A DNA stretch of 64,000 nt, from positions 1 through 64,000 of the forward strand of contig NZ_WMBB01000013.1 of assembly GCF_009708175.1 (NCBI RefSeq), in the 5' to 3' direction. Made by a program: the position numbers and the translations under genes. The DNA is from Nocardia aurantiaca (lineage in GTDB: Bacteria > Actinomycetota > Actinomycetes > Mycobacteriales > Mycobacteriaceae). Position 1 is the first letter of the stretch; the number at the start of each line of letters is the position of its first letter. Below the pieces are notes generated by a model that had not been told where the DNA came from, made no database searches, and saw nothing but the letters and a program-made list of their open reading frames with translations. Positions 42,352 to 51,289 of the stretch are shown here, in pieces.

Positions 42352-42819
42352 ATGGATCGCGGAACGAGTCGCCGGGTTCGTCGTACGCCGCTGCTGATCG
42401 CCGCGATGGGTGCCGTCGCGTTGACCGCGGCCTGTGGCGGCAACTCTTCGCCTGGATCGACGCAGCCGCAGGGCTCGTCCTCATCGCTGACCTCGACGGC
42501 GGGCAAACCGACCACCACGGGCGGACCGACCACCTCGGTGAATGGCACCACGCCACTGAACGTCTCCGACGATGCCGCCAAGCAGCTGTGCGACATGCTG
42601 CGTCCGCAGCTGTCGGATTGGCGGGTGCAGGGGCCGACGCTGGGCAAGATCTCGCTGAACGCGACCGTGATCCAGTGGGCGGCGCAGAACGGACTGTTCC
42701 TGCCGAACGACCGGGGCGTGGTCGACCGGGTCACCGCCAAGAGTTGCTCGGATGTGCGCGATCAGGCGATCTCCGCACTGGAGATCCCGAATCTGGCCGC
42801 GGGTCTGGTGGCGGGCTGA
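42352..42819 (+). CDS. Small lipoprotein, about 155 aa
   Basis: The signal peptide RRTPLLIAAMGAVALTAACG has a lipobox (LTAAC, cysteine near 29). A Ser/Thr/Gly-rich linker follows, then a folded domain of about 100 residues: DDAAKQLCDMLRPQLSDWR, NATVIQWAAQNGLFLP and a second cysteine (SCSDVRDQAISAL), perhaps forming a disulfide. The family is not recognised. GAAGGGA precedes the ATG at 42352. Its stop overlaps the pip start (TGATG), so the three genes lipoprotein-pip-CHAD form an operon. Confidence 0.8.
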   Translation: MDRGTSRRVRRTPLLIAAMGAVALTAACGGNSSPGSTQPQGSSSSLTSTAGKPTTTGGPTTSVNGTTPLNVSDDAAKQLCDMLRPQLSDWRVQGPTLGKISLNATVIQWAAQNGLFLPNDRGVVDRVTAKSCSDVRDQAISALEIPNLAAGLVAG

Positions 42820-43775
42820 TGCGCACCCTGTACCCGCCGATCGAGCCCTACGAGCAGGGCATGCTGGACGTCGGCGACGGCCAGACGCTCTACTACGAGG
42901 TGAGCGGCAATCCGGACGGCAAGCCCGCGGTCTTCCTGCACGGCGGTCCGGGCGGCGGGACGTCGCCGTATCACCGGCAGTTCTTCGATCCGCGGGCCTA
43001 CCGGATCGTGCTGTTCGATCAGCGGGGGTGCGGGCGGTCCACGCCGCACATCGCGGACGGGGCCGGCCTCGAGCACAACACCACCTGGCATCTGGTGGCC
43101 GATATCGAAAGGCTGCGAACGCATCTCGGCGTCCAGCAGTGGCTGGTGTTCGGCGGCTCGTGGGGTTCGACGCTGGCGCTGAGCTACGCGCAGGCGCATC
43201 CGGACCGGGTCACCGAGCTGGTGCTGCGCGGGATATTCCTGTTGCGGCGCAAGGAAATCGATTGGTACTACAATGGCTCCGCGGGGTACGTGTACCCCGA
43301 CGAGTGGGAGAAGTTCCTGGCGCCGGTGCCGGAAGCCGAACGGGGGCGGGATCTGGTCGAGGTCTACCACCGCCTGCTGCACTCCCCCGATGCCGCCCTC
43401 GCCACCGACGCGGCCGTCGCGTGGTCCACCTGGGAGGGTTCCACGAGTTCCCTGCTGCCCCAACCGGATCGGGTCGCCGAAACCGCCGATCCGCGGTTCG
43501 CACTGGCCTTCGCCCGCATCGAGAACCACTACTTCGTCAATCACGGCTTCCTCGACGAAGGCCAGCTGCTGCGCGATATCGAGCGCATCGCCCACATTCC
43601 CGGCGTCATAGTGCAGGGCCGCCACGACGTGGTGTGCCCGGCGACCAGCGCCTGGGATCTACACCGGGCCTGGCCCGCTTCGGCACTGCACCTGGTGCCC
43701 GACGCCGGTCACGCCGCTCTCGAACCCGGCATCACCCACCATCTGGTGGAGGCCACGGACAAGTACAGGACGTAG
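42819..43775 (+). CDS. pip: Proline iminopeptidase (prolyl aminopeptidase), 318 aa
   Basis: A cytosolic S33 alpha/beta hydrolase that removes N-terminal proline. FLHGGPGGGTSPYHRQFFDP is the oxyanion and signature region, FDQRGCGRSTPH follows, the nucleophile is in GGSWGSTLAL, the acid lies in GRHDVVCPA and the histidine in DAGHAALEPG. Length is standard. Translation is coupled to the lipoprotein by a one-base overlap, and the CHAD gene starts immediately after its stop. Shared function with those neighbours is not obvious. Confidence 0.93.
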   Translation: MRTLYPPIEPYEQGMLDVGDGQTLYYEVSGNPDGKPAVFLHGGPGGGTSPYHRQFFDPRAYRIVLFDQRGCGRSTPHIADGAGLEHNTTWHLVADIERLRTHLGVQQWLVFGGSWGSTLALSYAQAHPDRVTELVLRGIFLLRRKEIDWYYNGSAGYVYPDEWEKFLAPVPEAERGRDLVEVYHRLLHSPDAALATDAAVAWSTWEGSTSSLLPQPDRVAETADPRFALAFARIENHYFVNHGFLDEGQLLRDIERIAHIPGVIVQGRHDVVCPATSAWDLHRAWPASALHLVPDAGHAALEPGITHHLVEATDKYRT

Positions 43776-44708
43776 ATGAGCACCACAGCCGGTTCCGCAT
43801 TGATCGACGCAGCAGCCGCCGATGTGGACCGACTGTGTACCGCCGAACCCGATGTGCGCCAAGACCTTCCGGACTCGGTGCACAAGATGCGGGTGGCCAC
43901 CCGGCGACTGCGCAGCGTCCTCCGGTCCTACCGCCGGATACTGCGGCGTAAGCCGGTCCGCGAGATCACCGACGAATTGCGCTGGCTGGCAGGGCTACTC
44001 GGGGTGGCGCGCGACGCCGAAGTGCGAGCTGAGCGGTACGCCGCCCTCCTCGGCGACAACGGGGCGCCGTCCGACGAGAAAACCGTTCCGCTGGGCGAGA
44101 AGCGGGTTCCCCAAGACGATTTCGGTCAGCGACTGGTCGCGGAGGAGCGCGGTTACTACGCCGGGGCCCATCGGGCGGTGGTCGACTCCTTGGACAGCCA
44201 CCGCTACCGCACCCTCGTCGACCGCTTGCACAGATTGCTCACCGACCCACCGCTACGTGCCTCACACGCCGACGATCCCGCCGAACCGGTCTTCACCAAG
44301 GTGCTGCGGCACGAATTCCGGGACCTGCGCCGTCTCGTGCGCACGGAGCCCGGTCTGTCCGGCGACGACCGCATACAGCACCTGCACGATATTCGAAAGG
44401 CCGCCAAGCGATTGCGCTATTCGGCCGAAGCCGCGACCGCCGTACTCGGCAAGCCCGCCGAGGAACTCGGCAAGCAGGCCAAACGCCTACAGGGCGTGCT
44501 CGGCGATCACCGCGACGCCATCGAGGCCCTGAAAACACTGCGCACCCACGCCACCGACGCCGACGAGTCCGGCTATCAACTCCTCTGCGACGCGGAGGAA
44601 GCAGCGGCGGCCAAGGCCCTCGAGGAATACCCGGACGCCATCGAATTCCTCCGCGACCGCCCGCTGGACCAGCCGCGAATTACACTCAGAGACGGTCGAT
44701 CTCGGTGA
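43776..44708 (+). CDS. CHAD-domain protein, 310 aa
   Basis: An all-helical CHAD domain, which binds inorganic polyphosphate through conserved histidine and basic residues. VHKMRVATRRLRSVLRSYR near residue 30 is the first signature and LHDIRKAAKRLRYSAEA the second, symmetric repeat. There is no CYTH (triphosphatase) domain fused to it. It begins at the base after the pip stop. The last bases overlap, in antisense, the Uma2 remnant. Localisation to polyphosphate granules is known for some CHAD proteins; here it is inference. Confidence 0.9.
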   Translation: MSTTAGSALIDAAAADVDRLCTAEPDVRQDLPDSVHKMRVATRRLRSVLRSYRRILRRKPVREITDELRWLAGLLGVARDAEVRAERYAALLGDNGAPSDEKTVPLGEKRVPQDDFGQRLVAEERGYYAGAHRAVVDSLDSHRYRTLVDRLHRLLTDPPLRASHADDPAEPVFTKVLRHEFRDLRRLVRTEPGLSGDDRIQHLHDIRKAAKRLRYSAEAATAVLGKPAEELGKQAKRLQGVLGDHRDAIEALKTLRTHATDADESGYQLLCDAEEAAAAKALEEYPDAIEFLRDRPLDQPRITLRDGRSR

Positions 44709-44817
44709 GATCGATATCGATCTCGAACGGCACGGTCAAACGAAGCCGATCATGATGAATTCCGGTGAGCGCGCATACACCCGTGGCCGGATCGAGCTCA
44801 TAGAAACGGTTCGACGG
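44686..44817 (-). pseudogene. Remnant of a Uma2-family (DUF820) protein, C-terminal 40 residues
   Basis: The minus frame reads FYELDPATGVCALTG, then HHDRLRLTVPFEIDIDLTEI and a stop at 44686. This looks like the C-terminal strand of Uma2-family putative endonucleases, which often end in VPFxIxIDL. It begins right after the stop of the RNB gene with no start codon, so the rest is lost. Its last bases lie under the CHAD gene's 3' end. It was probably left when DNA between CHAD and RNB genes was deleted. Confidence 0.6.
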
Positions 44818-46299
44818 TCATGGCTTCGAGTACGGCATCGAACAGGCTGGTCCGGCGGGGTAGCTGAACATGACCGTACGGGTGGCGGGGTCCGCCTCGG
44901 CGAGCCGGACCTGCACTGTTCCGCCCTCCGGCAGTGCGCCGGTGCACTTGGCGAGGACGGGCGGGTCGGCGATGAAGATCTCGGCGGGGCGGGTGCCGTT
45001 GGTCGCGCGCAGAACCACGGCGGCGAAGTCGGTGCCGAGGCGCGGGGACAGCACGGTGGCCTCGGTGAGTTCGACGCAGGCGCGTTCCACCTTGCCGGCG
45101 AGGGCGTCGCTGCGGCGCATGGTGTCGGCTACCGCGGTCAGGTCATCGCGGACCCAGTGCGGGACTTCGGTTCTCGCGCAGCGCGCCAGGCAGATCTCAG
45201 TCACGTAGCGGTCGGCGAGGCGGCGCAGCGGGGCGGTCACGTGCGCATAGGGTGCGCCGATCGCGCTGTGCCGCAAGGTTTCCGGGGCCTGGCCGTTGAG
45301 GATCGTGTAGGACGCGCCGCGCAGCAGGCCGGTGGCCTCGGACATGAGCACCAGGCCGGCGGGCGTATTGCAGTCCAGGGTGGCCAGCATGCGGCCCGCG
45401 GACTCGTCCCGCGACCAGGGCACCCCGACCACGGCGGCGGTGCGGCGCATGGACTCGATGGCACTCGCGGCGGGGGCCGGCATGGTGCGCAGCACACCCA
45501 CGTGGCCGGAGCCGTTCGGGTTATTGGCATCGAGCATGATTCGGGCCGCGCACATGCCGGTCAGCAGGGAGACCTGCTCGTTCCAATCGTCGGCGGCGGT
45601 ACGCGGTTCGACGGCCAGTTGCCAGTGGTCGATCCCGGTTTGCTCGCCGTCACGGATGACGGTCTGCGCGGGCAGCCGCAGGGTGATCGCGCCGCGCCGG
45701 ATTCCGGCCTCGATGCGCAGGCGCCCGAAATCGGGGAGCGCCGCGATGGACGGGTGCAGGCGGCCGGCGTCGGCGTCGGCCTGCACGCTCTGATAGTCGA
45801 GGCGGGCGCGGGAGCGGACCAGGGCGCGGGCCACCGAGTAGCGCACGGCCTCGGCGTGCGCGTCGCATTCGATGGTCCACAGCGCGGCGGGGCGGTCCAC
45901 CTCGGGCAGCAGGCTGGCGCGGTCCTCGGACAGCACTCTCGGGTGCAGCGGGACGGTGCCGTCGGGGAAGTAGAAGGTCTGGCCGCGGGCCAGGGATTCG
46001 CGGGCCAGCGGCCCGCCGGGGGCGACCACCGCGGCCACATCGGCGATGGCGTAGTGGAGGAGGAATCCGCCATTCCGGGTGCGTTCCAGGCACAGCGCCT
46101 GGTCCAGATCCATGGAGCCCGGCGGATCGATGGTGACCAGCGGAATCTCCCGCCGATCGGCTCGGGCACCCGCGAACGCGTCGACCGCGTCGCGGGCCTC
46201 CGAGACGGCCTCGGACGGGTAGTCCGAAGCCAGTCCGAATTCGGTTCGGACGGCGCCGAAGTCCACCGGCGCCGACACGATCCGCTGATGCAGTTCCAC
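44818..46299 (-). CDS. RNB-domain ribonuclease (RNase II/R-like), about 493 aa
   Basis: A 3'-5' exoribonuclease catalytic domain without the usual cold-shock and S1 RNA-binding domains at full length. TIDPPGSMDLDQALCLER holds the catalytic aspartates, HYAIADVAAVVAPG and TFYFPDGTVPLHPRVLSED follow, and APYAHVTAPLRRLADRY is the conserved C-terminal RNB motif. The GTG at 46299 fits, 14 bases after the preceding small secreted gene; the frame remains open upstream into that gene. Mycobacterial Rv2227-region homologues exist in similar positions (memory). The target RNAs are unknown. Confidence 0.85.
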   Translation of the reverse strand: MELHQRIVSAPVDFGAVRTEFGLASDYPSEAVSEARDAVDAFAGARADRREIPLVTIDPPGSMDLDQALCLERTRNGGFLLHYAIADVAAVVAPGGPLARESLARGQTFYFPDGTVPLHPRVLSEDRASLLPEVDRPAALWTIECDAHAEAVRYSVARALVRSRARLDYQSVQADADAGRLHPSIAALPDFGRLRIEAGIRRGAITLRLPAQTVIRDGEQTGIDHWQLAVEPRTAADDWNEQVSLLTGMCAARIMLDANNPNGSGHVGVLRTMPAPAASAIESMRRTAAVVGVPWSRDESAGRMLATLDCNTPAGLVLMSEATGLLRGASYTILNGQAPETLRHSAIGAPYAHVTAPLRRLADRYVTEICLARCARTEVPHWVRDDLTAVADTMRRSDALAGKVERACVELTEATVLSPRLGTDFAAVVLRATNGTRPAEIFIADPPVLAKCTGALPEGGTVQVRLAEADPATRTVMFSYPAGPACSMPYSKP

Positions 46300-46313
46300 T
46301 GCGGGGGCTGTCC

Positions 46314-46640
46314 CTACTGCAGGGCCAGCATGGTGCCGTTCAGCTCGTTGAACGGACCGTACACGGTGAACACCACGCGACCGCCCGGGTACTGGGACGA
46401 CAGTGCCGCCGCCGAGTCCAGGGCCTCCCCGAAGGAAGCAGCCGAGGGGTGCGGCAGGCCCGCGATCGCCTGCCCGATGTGGGTCTGCGCCACCCACTGC
46501 GTGTCCGCCGGGGTGAGATCCACCTGTACCCCACCCGGCAGCGGGGTCACGGCGACCGCGGAGGCGGAACCGGCACCCAGCACAACGGAAGCGGCAGCGG
46601 CGAGAAGCGCCCCCACTGCCAGTTTGCGAGCAATTCGCAT
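46314..46640 (-). CDS. Small secreted protein, 108 aa
   Basis: A clear Sec signal peptide (KLAVGALLAAAASVVLGAGS, cleavage after ASA near residue 28) and an 80-residue mature part: GGVQVDLTPADTQWVAQTH, IGQAIAGLPHP and GRVVFTVYGPFNELNG. There are no cysteines. It looks like the family of small exported proteins common in Nocardia and Rhodococcus. The function is unknown. It lies 14 bases upstream of the RNB gene on the same strand, so the two may share an mRNA. Confidence 0.75.
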   Translation of the reverse strand: MRIARKLAVGALLAAAASVVLGAGSASAVAVTPLPGGVQVDLTPADTQWVAQTHIGQAIAGLPHPSAASFGEALDSAAALSSQYPGGRVVFTVYGPFNELNGTMLALQ

Positions 46641-46911
46641 GTAGACGAGACCTGCTTTCGACGATCATTGAGCCCTTCGCCCCGTTGCGGACCGCAACGG
46701 AACTTTCCAACGCGCAACACTTTATGACGTCCATCACGTTCGGTGCCAGTTCAGAGCGGATAACCCACTCGACACGCCGAGCCGCGCCGCTACACGCCGT
46801 GCGGCGCGCCGCAATTCTCATCCAACCCATTGGTCTGCGCACACGAATGGGCGAGCGGCGCCGGTCACGCCGCCCACCCGCGGAGAATTCTCCGACCTGG
46901 CGTTTCCAGGT

Positions 46912-47016
46912 TTACTTACCGCGCAGTCCGTCAGGGAACTTGGCGCTGAACAACTTGAATCCGTACGCGATCCCGAACAGCACCACGATGGCCGCCGGCT
47001 GAATCACACCCGCCAT
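46912..47016 (-). CDS. Tiny single-span membrane peptide, 34 aa
   Basis: The ATG at 47016 with GAGGAAG six bases upstream gives MAGVIQPAAIVVLFGIAYGF and KLFSAKFPDGLRGK. One hydrophobic helix (residues 4-24) is followed by a basic tail. It lies 102 bases after the SPFH gene stop on the same strand, so it is probably cotranscribed with it. The ribosome site, clean hydrophobic/basic division and position support it as real. No family is recognised. Confidence 0.65.
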   Translation of the reverse strand: MAGVIQPAAIVVLFGIAYGFKLFSAKFPDGLRGK

Positions 47017-47118
47017 GATTTCTTCCTCATCCTCTTGCCGCCGCGCGTGCGCGGACCCGGTGCCCGCGCTACGCCGACTCCTCACCGCCGCCGGGCTCCC
47101 GGCCGCGTTCGTGTTTTC

Positions 47119-48084
47119 CTACGTATCGGGCGACTTTTCCCAGGCATTGGGCGGCGCCGACGGCGCACCGGGCTGTTCCAGCGCCGCCAGGGCCTCCCGG
47201 ATACCGGGTTGGGCGAGTGCCGCCATCAACTCGCCGACCGCGGCGGGAGTAAGGCCCGGTTGTTCGTCGCCCGACCGCTCCGGCTCCTTGTCCTGCTCCG
47301 GTTGCCCCGCCTGAGCGGGTGGCCGCCCGCTGCGTTCCAGGAATCGCAGCAGTTCCACCGGGAACGGCAGCACCAGGGTCGAATTCTTTTCCGCCGCAAC
47401 CTGAACCACGGTCTCCAGGAAGCGCAGTTGCAGGGCCGCCGGGGCATGGGCCATGTTCGCCGCCGCCGCGGCGAGCTTCTGCGAGGCCTGTAGCTCGCCC
47501 TCGGCCGAGATGATGCGGGCGCGGCGCTCGCGTTCGGCCTCGGCCTGGCGAGACATGGAGCGTTTCAACGCATCCGGCAGCGCCACGTCCTTGATCTCGA
47601 CGCGATCGATGTGCACGCCCCAGTTCACGGCAGGGCTGTCGATCATCAGTTCCAGGCCCTTGTTGAGCTGCTCCCGATTCGACAGCAGATCATCCAGATC
47701 GCTCTTGCCGATGATCGAGCGCAACGAGGTCTGCGCCACCTGTGCGACCGCGAACAGATAGTCCTGGACCTCGACGAGGGCGCGCATGGGGTCGATGACG
47801 CGGAAGTAGACGACCGCGTCCACCCGGACGGTCACATTGTCCCGCGTGATGCCCTCCTGCGCGGGCACCGGCATGGTGACCACCTGCATGGAGATCTTCT
47901 GCATCTTGTCCACGCCCGGAATCAGCAGCCGCATCCCGGGGTCCCGCACCGCGCGCACCCGCCCCAGCCGGAAAACCACGCCTCTTTCGTACTGGGTGAC
48001 CACGCGCACCCCCGCCGCCAGCCCGATCCCCGCAATAACGACGATGGCCGCGAGCCACCCCATCAACAGATACAGGACGTCCAT
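47119..48084 (-). CDS. SPFH/stomatin-like (slipin) membrane protein, 321 aa
   Basis: An N-terminal membrane anchor (YLLMGWLAAIVVIAGIGLAA) followed by an SPFH/band-7 domain: VTQYERGVVFRLGRVRAVRD, VDAVVYFRVIDP and SLRSIIGKSDLDDLLSNRE. A coiled coil follows (RQAEAERERRARIISAEGE), then a Pro/Gln-rich tail. Slipins form oligomeric membrane scaffolds and often pair with a NfeD protease; no NfeD is nearby. The ATG at 48084 is chosen for the anchor. The 34-aa membrane peptide directly downstream is a candidate partner. Confidence 0.9.
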   Translation of the reverse strand: MDVLYLLMGWLAAIVVIAGIGLAAGVRVVTQYERGVVFRLGRVRAVRDPGMRLLIPGVDKMQKISMQVVTMPVPAQEGITRDNVTVRVDAVVYFRVIDPMRALVEVQDYLFAVAQVAQTSLRSIIGKSDLDDLLSNREQLNKGLELMIDSPAVNWGVHIDRVEIKDVALPDALKRSMSRQAEAERERRARIISAEGELQASQKLAAAAANMAHAPAALQLRFLETVVQVAAEKNSTLVLPFPVELLRFLERSGRPPAQAGQPEQDKEPERSGDEQPGLTPAAVGELMAALAQPGIREALAALEQPGAPSAPPNAWEKSPDT

Positions 48085-48195
48085 ATCTTCGCTCCGCGAA
48101 ACGATCTCCGCGCCACCAGAAACCCGATGGTGTGCCTCCATCATCGCACCGGAAGAACACCCCCGCGACGCCAATCCCCACGACCGGACCCACCC

Positions 48196-48300
48196 ACAAG
48201 GTTCGCGTTCCCCCAACGGCATCCCCCAAAGGCTCGCCTCCCCCCAACTACATCCCCCAAAGGTTCGCCTCCCCCCAACTACATCCCCCAAAGGTTCGCG
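48196..48300. repeat. 31-bp tandem repeat, about 3.4 copies
   Basis: Units beginning CAAAGGTTCGCCTCCCCC start at 48196 (diverged), 48227, 48258 and 48289 (partial). The last unit runs straight into the left arm of hairpin copy B, so the array grew at its border. Confidence 0.9.
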
Positions 48301-48411
48301 GCCGTCTCGATTCTGGACTGACGGAGCGGGGGAGCGAAGCGGAGGAGCGGAGGAGGGAAGAATCGAGACCTCAGGGCCGCGAACCCGCCCGGAGCGAAGC
48401 GGAGGGCAGAA
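48295..48411 (+). repeat. Hairpin element family, copy B
   Basis: Outer stem TTCGCGGCC (48295-48303) with GGCCGCGAA (48375-48383). Inner stem GTCTCGATTCT (48304-48314) with AGAATCGAGAC (48359-48369), with five unpaired bases CTCAG. The loop and tail match copy A almost base for base. It lies between the SPFH gene and rnpB. Confidence 0.85.
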
Positions 48412-48437
48412 GATACAGCGGAGGGCAAAATAGCGCG

Positions 48438-48870
<433 letters not shown>

Positions 48871-48897
48871 GCGAACACCAGGGTACGGTAGGGCGTC

Positions 48898-49785
48898 ATG
48901 GAGCGTGTCGAGGTGGGGTTCCCTTCGGGTGGCGACCAGTGCGCAGGGTGGCTGTATCTCCCGGATGGACCGCCCAAGCCGCGCCCGCTGGTGGTCATGG
49001 GTCACGGGCTGGGGGCGGACCGGGAAATGGGATTGGACCGGTATGCCCGGCGTTTCGCATCGGCGGGAATCGCGGTGCTGGCCTTCGACTATCGGCATTT
49101 CGGGGCCAGCGGGGGTGAGCCTCGGCAGGTGATCAATATCGCCCGGCAGCGCGAGGACTGGCATGCGGCCATCGCCTTCGCGCGCACCATCCGGGGCATC
49201 GACGCCACCCGAATCGCGCTGTGGGGCAGTTCTTTCGGCGGCGGGCACGTGCTGGCCGTCGCACCCGACGATCACTACGTCGCGGCCGTGGTGGCGCAGT
49301 GCCCGTTCACCAGCGGCTGGTCCTCGGCCATGGCGAAGGGGCCGATCAGCCTGATCAAGACCGGCACGCTGGCGGTCACGGATCAGGTGGTGGGACCGAT
49401 CATTCGCCGTCCGATCAATGTCCGGCTGGCCGGCAAGAAGCATTCCGCGGCCTTGATGAGCGCCGCCGACGTGCCCGCCGGGTTCGGCCGCCTGGCCGAG
49501 GAGAGCGCACGGTACCGGCCGAAGGTGGCCGCCCGCATCGGCCTGTCGACGCTGTTCGACAATCCCACCCGACACGTCAAGGACATCAAAGCGCCGGTGC
49601 TGTATGCGATCTGCGACAACGACTCGGTGGCACCCGCGGGCCCGACCCTCAAGGCCGCGGAACGCACCAAGCACGCCACCGTGAAGCGCTACCCCATCGG
49701 GCATTTCGAGATCTATTTCGACGACTGGTTCGAGAAGGCCGTCTACGACCAGACCGAATTCCTCATGGCCACGCTGCGTCCCTGA
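48898..49785 (+). CDS. Alpha/beta-hydrolase, putative lipase/thioesterase-like, 295 aa
   Basis: A cytosolic alpha/beta hydrolase. LVVMGHGLGADREMGLDRYA is the oxyanion region, FDYRHFGASGGEPRQ follows, the nucleophile is in ALWGSSFGGGH, the acid in AICDNDSVAPAG and the histidine in PIGHFEIYFDDW. This resembles the actinobacterial DltE/acyl-CoA-type hydrolases. The substrate is unknown. The start lies 28 bases from rnpB and is divergent; a TACGGT hexamer eight bases before the ATG may be a leaderless -10. Confidence 0.88.
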   Translation: MERVEVGFPSGGDQCAGWLYLPDGPPKPRPLVVMGHGLGADREMGLDRYARRFASAGIAVLAFDYRHFGASGGEPRQVINIARQREDWHAAIAFARTIRGIDATRIALWGSSFGGGHVLAVAPDDHYVAAVVAQCPFTSGWSSAMAKGPISLIKTGTLAVTDQVVGPIIRRPINVRLAGKKHSAALMSAADVPAGFGRLAEESARYRPKVAARIGLSTLFDNPTRHVKDIKAPVLYAICDNDSVAPAGPTLKAAERTKHATVKRYPIGHFEIYFDDWFEKAVYDQTEFLMATLRP

Positions 49786-49813
49786 ACCCGAACCCGCTGG
49801 GGTGCACGGGTTC
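49784..49813. terminator. Weak hairpin between convergent genes
   Basis: GAACCCG (49784-49790) pairs with CGGGTTC (49807-49813) around a 16-base loop, exactly between the hydrolase stop and the RNase HI stop. Confidence 0.4.
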
Positions 49814-51043
49814 TCAGAGATAGGAGGTGTCGTTGACCAGGCGCACCGAGGAACCGCCGTCCGGATAGAACTCGGCGATGGACAGCGACCCCAGATCCAG
49901 GTGCAGCCGGTACAGCAGCGAGGGCCCCACCCCGAGCGCCAACTGCAGCAGCGTCTTGATCGGCGTGACATGGCTGACCACAAGCACATTCGCGCCCGGA
50001 TACAGCGCCACCAGATCCCGCCGCACCGCCTCGACCCGCTCCCGCACCTGGTCGAAGCTCTCGCCGCCGGGCGCCGGAACCGACGGATCCCCCAGCCAGC
50101 GGCCGTGCAGCTCCGGATAATGCTCACGGGCCTCCTGGAAGGTCATCCCTTCCCACGCGCCGAAATCGGTCTCGGTCAATCCGTCCAGCACACGCACCGG
50201 CAGTCCGAGCGCCCGTCCCGCCGCCTCGGCGGTATCCCGCGCCCGCCCGAGCGGCGAGGACACGATGGCCTCGATCCCGCCCTTGGCCGCGAGCATGGCC
50301 GCCGCGTCGGCCGCCTGCCGCCAGCCCAATTCGGTGAGCGGCGGATTGCCCCGTCCCGAATATCGCCGATGCACCGACAATTCCGTCTGCCCGTGGCGTA
50401 GCAGCAGCAGCCGGGTCGGCCGCCCGACCGCTCCGGTCCACCCGGGCCCGACCGTCGCCGCCCGAGCGACGCCGACCGCAGCGGAATCGACCACGCCACC
50501 CGCAAGTGCCGCACCGATTGCTCCTACGGCCGAACGAGATTCGACCGCGGTATCCGCGGCGACGCTGCCGGGCCGCGGGTCCGCATCCGCGGCAGTGCGC
50601 TCGCTCGCGAGTGCGGTGCGTACCTCGGCGACGGTGTCCCCGTCATCCATGGCCTCGTTGGCCAGCCGGTCCGCGCGCGAATTGTCCTTGCGCGGAATCC
50701 AGGCGAAGCTCACCCGGTCGAACCCGGCCACCAGCCGCCGCGCCCGATCGGCGAGCGGAATCATCGACTCGTGCTTGACCTTCCACCGCCCGGACATCTG
50801 CTCCACGACCAGCTTGGAGTCCAAACGCACGATTACCTCACGCGCACCGAGCTCGGCCGCCGCCTCCAAACCCGCGATCAGCCCGCGATATTCGGCGACA
50901 TTGTTGGTGGAGACACCGAGAAACTCCTTACGCTCGGCCAGCACGCGCACGTGGTCGGCGTCCCACACCACCGCGCCGTAACCGGCGGGCCCCGGATTTC
51001 CGCGCGCCCCTCCGTCAGCCTCGACGATCACCATGTCCACCAA
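49814..51043 (-). CDS. Bifunctional RNase HI / acid phosphatase (CobC-like), about 409 aa
   Basis: The N-terminal RNase HI domain (about 1-135) has VEADGGARGNPGPAGYG, NNVAEYRGLIAGLEAA, LDSKLVVEQMSG and the final aspartate in NSRADRLANEAMDD. An Ala-rich linker (about 140-205) leads to a histidine phosphatase domain with LLLLRHGQTELSVHRRYSG and VVSHVTPIKTLL. In Rv2228c the second domain acts as alpha-ribazole phosphatase, linking it to cobalamin synthesis beside cobC and cobD. The start may be TTG 51043, GTG 51040 or ATG 51034; AAAGGTGA upstream favours the first two. Confidence 0.93.
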   Translation of the reverse strand: MVDMVIVEADGGARGNPGPAGYGAVVWDADHVRVLAERKEFLGVSTNNVAEYRGLIAGLEAAAELGAREVIVRLDSKLVVEQMSGRWKVKHESMIPLADRARRLVAGFDRVSFAWIPRKDNSRADRLANEAMDDGDTVAEVRTALASERTAADADPRPGSVAADTAVESRSAVGAIGAALAGGVVDSAAVGVARAATVGPGWTGAVGRPTRLLLLRHGQTELSVHRRYSGRGNPPLTELGWRQAADAAAMLAAKGGIEAIVSSPLGRARDTAEAAGRALGLPVRVLDGLTETDFGAWEGMTFQEAREHYPELHGRWLGDPSVPAPGGESFDQVRERVEAVRRDLVALYPGANVLVVSHVTPIKTLLQLALGVGPSLLYRLHLDLGSLSIAEFYPDGGSSVRLVNDTSYL

Positions 51044-51289
51044 CGCTGTTCACCTTTCGTGCCGGCCTGAAAGTCCGCCTCCGACCGCGCCCAGGCTCGC
51101 TGCGTCGGACAGCGAACCGCATTACCGTGTATGCCGCCGCCTCGGCCCTCCGGTCCGCTCTCCGCGTAGATCATCTCTCGCCTCGAGCCGTACCGGGGTC
51201 GCGGCGTCGCGGTCGTCGAGCGGCCCCGCGGTCCGCGCCCGGGCGGACACGTGGGGTGCCGCGCGCCCCACGTGCGCGCGGCCACCGAA

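Noticed and set aside
44707..44724. 18-bp perfect palindrome GAGATCGATATCGATCTC between CHAD and RNB genes
   Set aside because: It falls inside the Uma2 remnant where it encodes EIDIDL; the symmetry follows from alternating Ile/Asp codons, so an operator role is not needed.
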